DNA from: Nonomuraea sp. SYSU D8015
Lineage (GTDB): Bacteria > Actinomycetota > Actinomycetes > Streptosporangiales > Streptosporangiaceae
Direction: 5' to 3'
Assembly: GCF_008065375.1 (NCBI RefSeq)
Contig: NZ_VJYI01000003.1
Location: 62,001-126,000, forward strand
DNA: 64,000 nt
Shown: piece after piece, positions 27,059 to 35,332 of the stretch
How the letters are laid out: each line of letters starts with the position of its first letter
Position numbering within the stretch: position 1 is the first letter of the stretch
Translations under genes and position numbers: made by a program
Notes under the pieces: generated by a model
Told to the model about the DNA's origin: nothing
What the model saw: only the letters and a program-made list of their open reading frames with translations
Database searches by the model: none

Positions 27059-27762
27059 ATGGAAACCCTGGCCTTCACCGTCGCGCCCGCGAACCCGCAC
27101 CTGGCCGGCCCGCCGGTGCTGCACGGCGCGCCGCTGACCGAGGCGGGTCTGGTCGTCTACGCGGTGCACGGGCGCGGCCAGGGCCCGCACTTCATGATCG
27201 AGCAGGCCGACCGCGTCAACCTTCCCGGGGTGGCATGGGTGGCGCCGCGGGCGGACGCCGACACGTGGTATCCCCAGAGCTTCCTCGCACCGATCTAGCA
27301 GAACCAGCCGCGACTCGACCATGCCCTCGACGCGGTGCGGACCCACCTCGCCGACCTCGGCCGGATGGGCTGGGCGCCGCGGGACGTGGTCCTGTTCGGC
27401 TTCTCGCAGGGGGCCTGCCTGCTCGCTGAGTACCTGCTGCGGGAGCAGCCGTCATGTGCCGGCGTCTTCCTCCACACCGGCGGATACCTCGGCCCGGAGC
27501 CCAGGCCCTGGGCTGCCGTCCCGGGAGGCGGCCTGCCCGGCACCGAGGCCGTGCTCCTGTGCGCCGAGGAGGATGAGTTCGTCCCGCTCGCCCGGGTCGA
27601 GAAGACCGCGGTGCCCTGGCCTCCCTGGGCGCGCGGATCGAGCTGACGGCGTACGACGACCCGCTGCACCACCTCAACGAGGACTCGATCGTGCGCCTCC
27701 GCCGGATGTTGCGAAAGCGCCTGCTCGAACGCGTCGAGGTCGTCACGGAGCCAGAGCCGTAG
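27059..27762 (+). pseudogene. MhqD-like carboxylesterase/phospholipase, nonsense and frameshift
   Basis: An alpha/beta hydrolase of the phospholipase/carboxylesterase (MhqD, YsgA-like) group. It begins METLAFTVAP and has AVHGRGQGPHFMIEQA. A TAG at 27296-27298 interrupts the frame, apparently a GAG-to-TAG change. The same frame then continues with the nucleophile motif VVLFGFSQGACLLAEYLLR. Near 27615 the sense shifts by one lost base to [19 protein letters not shown], which holds the catalytic His region, and ends at 27762. Two independent lesions make expression of a full protein very unlikely. Confidence 0.8.
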
Positions 27763-27802
27763 CCGCGCCCGACTTCTGTCCCAGAAGCATCAGGAGACCC
27801 CC

Positions 27803-29064
27803 ATGAGCACTGGCACGTACGCGTCACCCGTGCCCGCCGCCGGCAAGGCCGCGCGCCGGCCCGTACGGCGTGGCCTCACGTTCTTCGGCCCGGCCTTCGT
27901 GGCCGCCGTCGCCTACGTCGACCCGGGCAACTTCGCCACGAACGTCCAGGCGGGGCGCGCCACGGTTACCTGCTCGCGTGGGTGCTGGTGTCCGCCTGCC
28001 TGGTCGCCATGTTCGTGCAGCACCTGTCGGCCAAGACGGGTCTGGCCACCGGCCGTGATCTCCCGACGCTGTGCCGGGACACCTTCCGCCGCCCCGTCGT
28101 CCTCGGCCTGTGGGCGCAGGCCGAGGTCGTGGCCATGGCGACCGACCTCGCCGAGTTCGTCGGCGCGGCGATCGGGCTCAACCTGCTCTTCGGCATCCCC
28201 ATGCTCCCTGCCGCGCTCATCACCGCGGTGGTCAGCTTCGCGATCCTGGCCCTCCAGCGACGCGGCTACCGTCCCTTCGAGCTCGCCATCGTCTTCCTGC
28301 TGGGAGTGATCGGCTTCGGGTTCCTCTACACCCTCCTCGCCGCGGGTGGCCAGTCCGCTTCCGCCCTGGCGTCCGGCATGGTGCCCACGTTCGCCGGCAT
28401 CGACTCCGTGGTGCTGGCGATCGGCATCATCGGGGCGACCGTCATGCCACACGTCATCTACCTGCACTCCGCCCTCACCGCCGACCGCCCGGCACCGGAC
28501 GGGCCGGCCGAGCGGCGGCGTGCTCTGCGGGTGCTTCGCGCCGACACCACGATGGGCCTCAGCATGGCGGGGCTCATCAACCTGTCCATGCTGTGCGTGG
28601 CGGCCGCCGTCTTCCACGGAGCGGGCGAGGGCTTCGACGGCAGCCTCGAGGGCGCACACCAAGGTTTCGCCCAGCTCGTCGGCGGCGGCGCCGCACTGGC
28701 GTTCGCCGCCGCGCTGCTGGCCTCGGGGCTCTCCTCCTCCGGCGTGGGCACCTACTCCGGCCAGGCGATGCAGGGCTTCCTGCGCCGGCGCATCCCCCTG
28801 TTCCTGCGCCGCGGCATCACCATGGTGCCCGCGCTGGCGGTCATCGGTCTGGGCGTGCAGCCGGACACCGTGCTGCTGCTCTCGCAGGTGGTGCTCTCGT
28901 TCGGGATCCCGTTCGCCCTGATCCCGCTCGTGCTGATCAGCCGCCGCCGCGATCTCATGGGCGACCTGGTCAACCGGCCCGTGACCACCTTCGCGGGCGC
29001 CGTGGCGGCGGCTCTCATCTCAGGCGTCAACGTGTATCTGCTGCACCAGCTCATCCTCGGCTGA
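27803..29064 (+). pseudogene. Nramp-family metal transporter, single-base frameshift
   Basis: An Nramp (MntH-type) divalent-metal transporter. The ATG at 27803 has an AGGAG site. The first frame reaches the TM1 motif [12 protein letters not shown] and is then lost. The sense continues one frame over with [18 protein letters not shown] and the TM6 motif VMPHVIYLHSAL, through about ten helices to 29064. One G missing from the GGGG run at 27952-27955 explains it. Only the first 50 residues are cut off. An internal start might still give a protein lacking TM1, which holds part of the metal site, so activity is unlikely. Confidence 0.82.
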
Positions 29065-29088
29065 AGCTGGGAGACGGGCAGGCTGCCC

Positions 29089-29109
29089 TATACTTTGGAC
29101 TCGAACGAT
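29089..29109 (+). promoter_or_regulatory. MarR gene promoter and operator
   Basis: TATACT at 29089-29094 is a good -10 box. It overlaps the operator at 29094-29109, which reads ATCGTTCGAGTCCAAA on the minus strand. That matches ATCGTTTGAGTCCAAA in front of the ferredoxin operon at 39011 with one difference. The position suggests autorepression by the MarR protein. No clear -35 box. Confidence 0.6.
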
Positions 29110-29138
29110 TTCGGTTTCCATGGCGCAGGGAGGGCCGC

Positions 29139-29729
29139 GTGCCCGGGCAACGGTCCATCACCGAGGCGGAAAAGCTGGTCGAGGCCAAGCTCGGCGGCAC
29201 CCCCATCCAGCACGAACGCATGGCGGTCGTGGCCAACATCTACCGCGCCGCCTCGGCGGTCCGCCAGCACCTGGAGAACGCGGTCCTGCGCAGCAGCGAC
29301 CTGTCGTGGACCGCGTTCGTGGTGCTGTGGGTGATGTGGATCTGGGGCGAGTCGGAGAGCCGCCACGTGGCCGAGGAGGCCGGCATCTCCAAGGGCACGC
29401 TGACCGGGGTCGTGCGCACGCTGGAGTCGCGCGGGCTGGTCAAGCGGGCCGAGCACCCTTCCGACGGCAGGCTCCTGCTGCTGAGCCTCACTGATGAGGG
29501 TGAGCAGCTCATGCGGCGCGTCTTCCCCGCCTTCAACGCCGAGGAGAGCTTCGTCACCGCCGGGCTCGACGACGAGGCCTGCCGCGCTCTGGCGAACGGG
29601 CTGCGCCAGGTCGTCCTGCAGGTGGAGGAGCACGGCGAGGAGCGCAGGCTGGCGCTGCTCGACGGCGCCGAGCCCGCCCCGCGCCGGAGCGGCCGCCGCC
29701 GCCGTCCGCGCCCCGACGACCAGGGCTGA
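29139..29729 (+). CDS. MarR family transcriptional regulator of the aromatic-amine cluster
   Basis: A 196-residue winged-helix regulator. The MarR domain covers about residues 25-150: SWTAFVVLWVMWIWGE, then the recognition helix region EEAGISKGTLTGVVRTLESRG and the wing KRAEHPSDGRLLLLSLT. The tail is Arg/Pro-rich. The GTG at 29139 follows GGGAGGG. The same operator-like sequence lies in its own promoter and in three promoters of the cluster to the right (33479, 39011, 39117), so I infer that it is the local regulator and releases DNA on binding an aromatic pathway compound. It lies just past the decayed Nramp gene but has its own promoter. Confidence 0.85.
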   Translation: MPGQRSITEAEKLVEAKLGGTPIQHERMAVVANIYRAASAVRQHLENAVLRSSDLSWTAFVVLWVMWIWGESESRHVAEEAGISKGTLTGVVRTLESRGLVKRAEHPSDGRLLLLSLTDEGEQLMRRVFPAFNAEESFVTAGLDDEACRALANGLRQVVLQVEEHGEERRLALLDGAEPAPRRSGRRRRPRPDDQG

Positions 29730-29822
29730 AGCCGGTCAGGCCCGATACCCGGGCCCGCCAGGCCCCGTCCGCCCGAGACCCCGGCCCGTCCGGCCCGAGA
29801 CCTGGGGCTGGAGCCGGTCAGG
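29724..29822. repeat. Direct repeat spanning two stop codons
   Basis: GGCTGAAGCCGGTCAGG (29724-29740) recurs with one change at 29806-29822. The first copy contains the MarR stop codon; the second contains the stop of the convergent hydrolase gene. The GC-rich segment between may form terminator hairpins, but no single stem stands out. Confidence 0.4.
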
Positions 29823-30531
29823 GCCGGGCCGCGCGGATGAAGGCGTCGAAGACGGCCTGCTGGGCGGGGTCCTCGTGGGCGGTGTCCTCGGGATGCCATT
29901 GCACGGCGGCCAGCCACGAGGACAGGGCGGGACCTTCGAGCGCCTCGATCGTGCCGTCGGCCGCCTCGGCGGTGACGGTCAGCCCCGTGCCGAGCCGGGC
30001 CACCCGCTGGTGGTGGTAGCAGGACACGCTCACCTTCTGCGCCCCGGTGACCCGCTCGAGCAGCGAGCCCGGCAGCAACGCGACCGGGTGCACGACGTGG
30101 CGGTGCTCCCTGCCCGGACCGCCCATGTCCTGCTCCAGGGTGCCGCCGAGCGCGGTGTTGAGCACCTGGAGACCCCGGCAGACGGCCAGCAGCGGCTGCC
30201 CGGCGGCCAGGGCCTGGCGGGCGACCTCCAGGTCGAAGCCGTCCTGATCGTCGTCCACGTCGTAGACGCTCTCGTGCGCGGCGGCCTCACCGTACCGGTG
30301 CGGCGCGAGGTCGCCGCCGCCAGGGAGCAGGACGCCGTCGAAACGGGCCAGCCGGGCGGCCACCTCGTCCGGGTCGGCGACCCCGCCGGGGGCGTGCGGA
30401 TGGAGCGCGACGGGCTCCCCGCCCGCCCGCCAGACGGCTTCGAGCAGGGCGCGGGCGCTGACCTCGGCGGCATGGCGCAGGGCGGAGGCGGAGGCGGAGA
30501 ATCGGGCGGGTATCGCGATCAGGGGTCTCAC
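29818..30531 (-). CDS. Class I glutamine amidotransferase-like gamma-glutamyl hydrolase (PuuD-like)
   Basis: A 237-residue protein of the peptidase C26 group. The nucleophile Cys is in LAVCRGLQVLNTALGG (about residue 115), and the His-Glu pair in VQWHPEDTAHED near the end. In the Puu pathway this enzyme frees glutamate from gamma-glutamyl-GABA; related hydrolases work in gamma-glutamyl amine pathways. The GTG at 30531 overlaps the aldehyde dehydrogenase stop as GTGA, so the pair is translationally coupled. Together with the glutamine-synthetase-like ligase at 39187 it suggests a gamma-glutamylated intermediate. Confidence 0.83.
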   Translation of the reverse strand: MRPLIAIPARFSASASALRHAAEVSARALLEAVWRAGGEPVALHPHAPGGVADPDEVAARLARFDGVLLPGGGDLAPHRYGEAAAHESVYDVDDDQDGFDLEVARQALAAGQPLLAVCRGLQVLNTALGGTLEQDMGGPGREHRHVVHPVALLPGSLLERVTGAQKVSVSCYHHQRVARLGTGLTVTAEAADGTIEALEGPALSSWLAAVQWHPEDTAHEDPAQQAVFDAFIRAARP

Positions 30532-32000
30532 AGCTGGATCCACGTGGTCTTCAGCTCGGTGTACTTCTCCAGGGCGTAAGTGGACTTGTCGCGGCCGTTG
30601 CCCGACTGCTTCATGCCGCCGAACGGCACGGTCAGGTCGCCTTCCTCGTAGCAGTTCACCCAGACCGTGCCGGCCCGCAGGGCGCGGGCGACCTTGTGAG
30701 CGGTGGACAGGTCGGCGGTCCACAGGCCGGCGGCCAGCCCGTACTCGGTGGCGTTGGCGAGTTCGACGGCCTCGTCCAGGTCGTCGAAGGTCAGCACGGA
30801 GAGCACGGGCCCGAAGATCTCCTCGCGGGCCAGCCGCATGCCGGGAGTGACCCGGTCGAACACGGTGGGCTCCAGGTAGCTGCCGGGCTGCCTGCGCGAT
30901 CCCCCGGTCAGCAGGCGGGCTCCGTCCTCGACGCCGGAGCGGACGTGGTCGAGCACCCGCCCCAGGTGCGCCTCGCCCGCCAGCGGACCCATCTCCGTCA
31001 CCGGGTCGAGGGGGTCGCCGACCCGCAGCTCTCGTGCGCGGGCGACGATCGCCTCGGTCACGCGCTCGGCGATCGAGGAGTGGACGAGCAGGCGGGAGGG
31101 CGCGGTGCACATCTCCCCCTGGTTGAAGAAGATGCCCCAAGCGGCGGTGGCGGCGGCCCGGTCGAGGTCGGGGGCGTCGGGCAGGATGATGTTCGGGGAT
31201 TTGCCGCCGAGCTCGAGCCAGACGCGCTTGAGGTTGGAGTCGGCGGAGTAGCGCAGGAAGTGCCGGCCGACGGCGGTGGAGCCGGTGAAGGCCAGGACGT
31301 CCACGTCGGGGTGCAGGCCGAGGGCCCGCCCGGCGATGGGGCCGTCTCCGGTGACGACGTTGAGCACGCCGGGCGGCAGCCCCGCCTCGGTCGCCAGCCC
31401 CGCCAGCATGAGGGCCGACAGCGGCGACCGCTCCGAAGGCTTGAGCACCACCGTGCACCCGGCCGCCAAAGCAGGAGCGATCTTCCACGAGGCGATGGTG
31501 AGCGGGAAGTTCCACGGCACGACCGCGCCGGCCACGCCGGCGGGCTCGCGGGTGACGAGTGCGAGGGCGTCGGGAGCGACGTGCGGGGACTCGCCGGTGA
31601 GCTTGTCGGCGAGCTGGCCGTACCAGCGGAAGGTGGAGATGGCGGCACGCAGCTCGATGTCGTAGGCGTCCTTGATGGGTTTGCCCATCTCCAGGCTGAT
31701 GGCCAGCGCCAGGTCCGCGCGCCGTTCCTCCAGCAGGCCGGCGAGGCGGAGCAGCGTCCGGCCGCGGTCCGCGGGCGCCAGGCGCGGCCAGTCGCCGTGG
31801 TCGAAGGCGCGGCGGGCGGCGGCCACGGCGCGGTCCACCTCGGCCTGCCCGGCGTCGGCGACTTCGGTCAGGACCCGCCCGTCCCGGGGTGAGACGACCT
31901 TGAACGTCGCTCCCCCGCCGGGTTCGCCGGCGCCGTCGATGTGGTGACAGGTGGGCAGGGCCGTCCGCCCGGCGCGGGCGGCCCAGTCCTCGTCGATCAC
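30528..32000 (-). CDS. Aldehyde dehydrogenase (PuuC/phenylacetaldehyde dehydrogenase-like)
   Basis: A 490-residue NAD(P)-dependent aldehyde dehydrogenase. The catalytic Cys is in FFNQGEMCTAPSRLLV, the general base Glu in VWLELGGKSPN, and the cofactor loop is AFTGSTAVGRHF. The GTG at 32000 overlaps the permease stop (GTGA) and has GGAAGGG upstream. In context it likely oxidises an aryl-acetaldehyde or gamma-glutamyl aldehyde derived from the imported amine. It differs from the second dehydrogenase at 35325, so two aldehyde steps are expected in the pathway. Confidence 0.88.
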   Translation of the reverse strand: MIDEDWAARAGRTALPTCHHIDGAGEPGGGATFKVVSPRDGRVLTEVADAGQAEVDRAVAAARRAFDHGDWPRLAPADRGRTLLRLAGLLEERRADLALAISLEMGKPIKDAYDIELRAAISTFRWYGQLADKLTGESPHVAPDALALVTREPAGVAGAVVPWNFPLTIASWKIAPALAAGCTVVLKPSERSPLSALMLAGLATEAGLPPGVLNVVTGDGPIAGRALGLHPDVDVLAFTGSTAVGRHFLRYSADSNLKRVWLELGGKSPNIILPDAPDLDRAAATAAWGIFFNQGEMCTAPSRLLVHSSIAERVTEAIVARARELRVGDPLDPVTEMGPLAGEAHLGRVLDHVRSGVEDGARLLTGGSRRQPGSYLEPTVFDRVTPGMRLAREEIFGPVLSVLTFDDLDEAVELANATEYGLAAGLWTADLSTAHKVARALRAGTVWVNCYEEGDLTVPFGGMKQSGNGRDKSTYALEKYTELKTTWIQL

Positions 32001-33445
32001 TGCGTGGCCCTTCCCGCCCGCCGTGAGGCGAGCATGCCGACAAGCATGACGACCGGTACGGCGCACACCAGCCACACCGCCGTGGCGACCGAGCCGCCGA
32101 TGAGCGTGGCGAAGTTGGCCAGGACGAGCCAGATGACGGCCGCGACGCCGAGCGCGCCCAGGAGGGGCGCGACCAGGGTGTTCCACGGCCGGCTGTCCAC
32201 CCGTTCCCGGCGGAAGAAGACCACCACGGAGACCGAGGTGAGCAGGTACATCAGCATCATGGCGAGCACGGCCACGCCGCTGAACCAGGAGAACAGGGTC
32301 AGCACGGGGTCCAGCCCGCCCAGCGCGAACGGCAGGATCAGGACCACGGCGATCGCCGTCTGCGCCCATCCCGCCTGCGAGGGCGAGTGCCGCCGGTTGA
32401 GCGAGCCCAGCCTGCGCGGGAGCACGCCCTCCCTGCCGAGCGAGAACAGGTAGCGGTTGGCGGAGTTGTGGAAGGCGAGCACGCCCGCGAACAGGGAGGT
32501 GGCCAGCAGGATCGGCAGCACCTCGCCGGCCCAGCCGCCGAACAGGGCCACCACGGGCGCGAAGACGAACCCCGCCGAGTCGCCCGCCTCCAGGGCCTTG
32601 CCGGCTTCCGCGACGGCCTTGGAGGCGCCGTACGCGCTGATCAGCATCCAGGAGGTGAGCACGAAGAAGGCGCTAACCACGGCGACCGCCAGGTAGGTCG
32701 CCCTCGGGACGGTGCGCCTGGCGTCACGGGCCTCTTCGCCGTAGATGGCGGTGGCCTCGAAGCCGAACAGCGAGGCCACGGCGAACATCAGCGCCACACC
32801 CGGCGCGCCGGCGAGGACCGCGTCCGGCGCGAACGTCTGGGCGACGCCGAGCCCTTCCGGCCCACCGCCCTTGACGAGGGTGACCAGGGCGAAGGCGAGC
32901 AGGATGCTGAACTCGGCGAGCACGAAGACCGCGAGCACCTTGGCGCCGATCTCGATGCCGGCCTGGCCGAGCACCTGCACGACGGCGATCGTCAGCAGCG
33001 ACCAGACCCACCAGGGCAGGTCCAGGCCGGCGTACTGACCGGCGAGACCGGAGACGATGGCGCCGTACAGGCCGTACATCGCGGCCTGGATGGCGCAGTA
33101 GGCGAACAGCGCGACAGCAGCGCTGCCGGTGCCGGCCGTCCGGCCGAGACCTTTGCCGATGTAGACGTAGAAGGCGCCGGCGTCGACGACGTGCCTGCTC
33201 ATGGCCACGAAGCCGACCGAGAAGAGCAGGATGACGAGCCCTGCCACGAGGTAGGCGGCAGGGGCGGCGGCGCCGTTGCCGATGGCCACCGCGATGGGGG
33301 CCGCACCGGCGATGCCGGTCAGCGGAGCCTGTGCGGAGAGTACGAAGAAGACGATGCCGAGGACGCCGAGCGCGTTCGGCTTGAGCCGGGCCGCCGCGTG
33401 TGGTTCCTGCGCCACTCCTGTGGCTGCGGTCGCTGATGTGTCCAT
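31997..33445 (-). CDS. APC-superfamily amino acid/amine permease
   Basis: A 482-residue membrane protein with about 12 helices. The first helix region, LGVLGIVFFVLSAQAPLTGI, is typical of APC permeases, as is the GFEATAIYGEEARDARRTVP pattern in the sixth helix region. The ATG at 33445 (MDTSATAATG) is preceded by GGCAGGTGA. It heads the three-gene operon permease-dehydrogenase-hydrolase, with the cluster operator 34 bases upstream. Import of an amine or amino acid is the likely role. Confidence 0.87.
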   Translation of the reverse strand: MDTSATAATGVAQEPHAAARLKPNALGVLGIVFFVLSAQAPLTGIAGAAPIAVAIGNGAAAPAAYLVAGLVILLFSVGFVAMSRHVVDAGAFYVYIGKGLGRTAGTGSAAVALFAYCAIQAAMYGLYGAIVSGLAGQYAGLDLPWWVWSLLTIAVVQVLGQAGIEIGAKVLAVFVLAEFSILLAFALVTLVKGGGPEGLGVAQTFAPDAVLAGAPGVALMFAVASLFGFEATAIYGEEARDARRTVPRATYLAVAVVSAFFVLTSWMLISAYGASKAVAEAGKALEAGDSAGFVFAPVVALFGGWAGEVLPILLATSLFAGVLAFHNSANRYLFSLGREGVLPRRLGSLNRRHSPSQAGWAQTAIAVVLILPFALGGLDPVLTLFSWFSGVAVLAMMLMYLLTSVSVVVFFRRERVDSRPWNTLVAPLLGALGVAAVIWLVLANFATLIGGSVATAVWLVCAVPVVMLVGMLASRRAGRATQ

Positions 33446-33478
33446 GAAGTCACCTGCCGGTGCCGAAAAGGAGGGGAT

Positions 33479-33499
33479 ATCGTTTGCAGCCAAACGAAT
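33479..33499. promoter_or_regulatory. MarR-type operator before the permease operon
   Basis: ATCGTTTGCAGCCAAACGAAT is an inverted repeat, TCGTTTG-nnnn-CAAACGA. It shares ATCGTTTG and CAAACGA with the site at 39117. It lies in the 137-base gap between the FAH gene and the permease gene, so the permease operon has its own regulated promoter. Confidence 0.7.
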
Positions 33500-33554
33500 G
33501 CGCCTCATCATGAGCTCTGAACCGTTCGTCTGGCAAGAGGGGTCGGCCGCGTCC

Positions 33555-33590
33555 GTCTATCGGGCCCGTCTATCGGGCCCGTCTATCGGC
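33555..33590. repeat. 13-bp tandem repeat at the 3' end of the FAH gene
   Basis: GTCTATCGGGCCC occurs at 33555-33567 and 33568-33580, with a third partial copy from 33581. The third copy contains the TAG stop of the FAH gene. It looks like a slippage product with no obvious function. Confidence 0.75.
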
Positions 33591-34428
33591 GGGGCGGGCG
33601 GATGCCGCGGAACTCCCAGTCGCCGCCGAGCGCCGTGGACAGCACCTCCTCGGACTCGGTGGGCTGGGCGCCGACGTCGGCGCGGATCGCGGCGGGGCCG
33701 GTGACGACGCGGTTCGACAGCCGCCCCAATCCCTCGACCTCGACCTCGACCAGGTCGCCCGGCCGGACCGGGCGGGAGTTGGCAGGGGTGCCGGACAGCA
33801 GCACGTCGCCGGGGTAGAGGGTGATGGTGCGGGCGATGTCGGCGACGAGGTAGTGCATGTCCCACGTCATCTCGTCGGTGGAGCCGTCCTGGACCACGGC
33901 TCCGTTGACGTACGTGCGCAGGTACTTGCCGCGGAAGTCCCAGCCGGTGACCAGACCGGGGCCGAGCGGGCACAGGGTGTCGGAGCCCTTGACGCGGAGC
34001 ATGGACCCGGCGTCGGTGTCGCGGAAGTCGTGCAGCCCGAAGTCGTTGGCCACGGTGTAGCCGGCGATGTAATCCACCGTCTCGGCGGGAGAGACGTTGC
34101 GGCAGGTCCGGCCGATGACGATGGCCACCTCGCCCTCGTAGTTGAGCCACTTGCAGCCCTCCGGGCGCACGACGTCGCCGCGGTGGGCGTTGAGCGAGGA
34201 GGTCGGTTTGTGGAAGTACGTGGGCGTGGCCGAGAGCTTGATCTGGAACTCCTCGACCCGGCTGCGGTGATTGAGGTGCACCGCGATGATCTTCGACGGG
34301 ACGACCGGCGGCAGATGGACGGCGTCGTCGATCTTGACGCGGCGGCCGTCGCCGGCGACGAGCTCGTCCCCGTCGCGGACGGTCTCCACGACGGCGCCGT
34401 TGAGCAGGATGCGGCGGTACTCAGGCAT
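33583..34428 (-). CDS. Fumarylacetoacetate hydrolase-family protein (HpaG-like)
   Basis: A 281-residue FAH-fold enzyme. Metal ligands are visible as the Glu pair in NYEGEVAIVIG and the Asp in VANDFGLHDFRDTD, with LLSGTPAN near the C-terminus. In homoprotocatechuate breakdown HpaG isomerises and decarboxylates the ring-cleavage product after aldehyde oxidation. The gene overlaps the dioxygenase gene by 8 bases, which supports that step, though the FAH family also holds C-C hydrolases. Its stop codon lies in a 13-bp tandem repeat. Confidence 0.83.
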   Translation of the reverse strand: MPEYRRILLNGAVVETVRDGDELVAGDGRRVKIDDAVHLPPVVPSKIIAVHLNHRSRVEEFQIKLSATPTYFHKPTSSLNAHRGDVVRPEGCKWLNYEGEVAIVIGRTCRNVSPAETVDYIAGYTVANDFGLHDFRDTDAGSMLRVKGSDTLCPLGPGLVTGWDFRGKYLRTYVNGAVVQDGSTDEMTWDMHYLVADIARTITLYPGDVLLSGTPANSRPVRPGDLVEVEVEGLGRLSNRVVTGPAAIRADVGAQPTESEEVLSTALGGDWEFRGIRPPRR

Positions 34429-35332
34429 GGGCGTTCTCCTGACGGGGCGCGGTCCAGCCGCCGGACGGGCGGTCGAACCAGAGGTGGACCTGGCCGGTGC
34501 CGACGGAGTTCTCGTACTCGCCGTACTGGCGGGCGCGGGCGGTGCACGCCTGCTCGCCGAGGGCGCCGGCCATCATGAGGTAGTGGGAGAAGCGGGCCTC
34601 GGGCTTGTACGTCCAGAACTCCGGCATGGTGTCCAGGACCTTGTCGTGGCGGCCCTCCTTGAACCAGGCGATGCGCTGCTGGTCGGCCGCCCGCGCCTCG
34701 GGCGTGAAGATGTGGCGCGGGTCGCTGGCCTCGTGGTCGCGCAGCTCCCGCAAAGGCCAGAAGGTGTGCGACAACGCGCCGGAGGCGATGAGCAGCACCC
34801 TGCGGCCGGGGGTGGCCGCGATGCCGTCGGCCAGGGCACGGCCCAGGCGCAGGTGGTCCTCCATGTCGCCGGTCTGGCAGACGCCGATCGTCACCCACCG
34901 CTTGTCCGGCAGCCCCTCGCCGAGGAACTTCCACAGGTTGATCGTGGCGTAGTAGATCGGCAGGTACTCGTCGTCGATCGGGGTGATCCAGGTGCCGTGC
35001 TTGTCGGCGAAGGCGGCCACGTTGGCGGCCAGCTCCGGGTCGCCGGGGAAGTCGTAGGGCATGCGGCACATGCCGCGCGGCAGCTCCTCGCTGGTGAACA
35101 GCCCGGCCCGGCGCCCGTGCGCGGTGACCACGAACTCCACGGTGGTGGCCCAGTGCGAGTCGAGCACGACGACGGTGTCGTAGTCGAGGCTCTCGAAGAC
35201 GTCCTTGCGCAGCTCGCGCAGGCCGGTGACGAGGGTGATCTCCTTGCCCTCGTTCAGCTCCAGCCGTTCGTGCTCGGGGAGCACGATGGTGGGCACGTGC
35301 GCGAGCAGGCCCGCTCCGACGATCTCACCCAT
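34421..35332 (-). CDS. hpaD: Class III extradiol dioxygenase, HpaD-like (3,4-dihydroxyphenylacetate 2,3-dioxygenase)
   Basis: A 303-residue LigB-superfamily protein. The likely iron ligands and catalytic His match the E. coli HpaD pattern: His 12 in LLAHVPTIV, His near 60 in LDSHWATT, His in ASGALSHTFWP and Glu in TMPEFW. Other HpaD-like stretches are LFTSEELPRGMCRMPYDFPG and SVGTGQVHLWF at the end. It opens the ring of 3,4-dihydroxyphenylacetate between C2 and C3 with O2. It overlaps both neighbours by 8 bases. A related catechol substrate is possible. Confidence 0.83.
   Translation of the reverse strand: MGEIVGAGLLAHVPTIVLPEHERLELNEGKEITLVTGLRELRKDVFESLDYDTVVVLDSHWATTVEFVVTAHGRRAGLFTSEELPRGMCRMPYDFPGDPELAANVAAFADKHGTWITPIDDEYLPIYYATINLWKFLGEGLPDKRWVTIGVCQTGDMEDHLRLGRALADGIAATPGRRVLLIASGALSHTFWPLRELRDHEASDPRHIFTPEARAADQQRIAWFKEGRHDKVLDTMPEFWTYKPEARFSHYLMMAGALGEQACTARARQYGEYENSVGTGQVHLWFDRPSGGWTAPRQENAHA

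Noticed and set aside
27982..29064. Intact shorter Nramp transporter starting at 27982
   Set aside because: The frame is open, but it lacks the TM1 DPGN metal-binding motif, which is encoded just upstream in another frame; a broken gene is the better reading.
29139..29729. MarR protein as an MhqR-type regulator of the decayed hydroquinone genes
   Set aside because: Its neighbours to the left suggested this, but no copy of its operator was seen before those genes, while four copies lie at its own promoter and in the intact cluster to the right.
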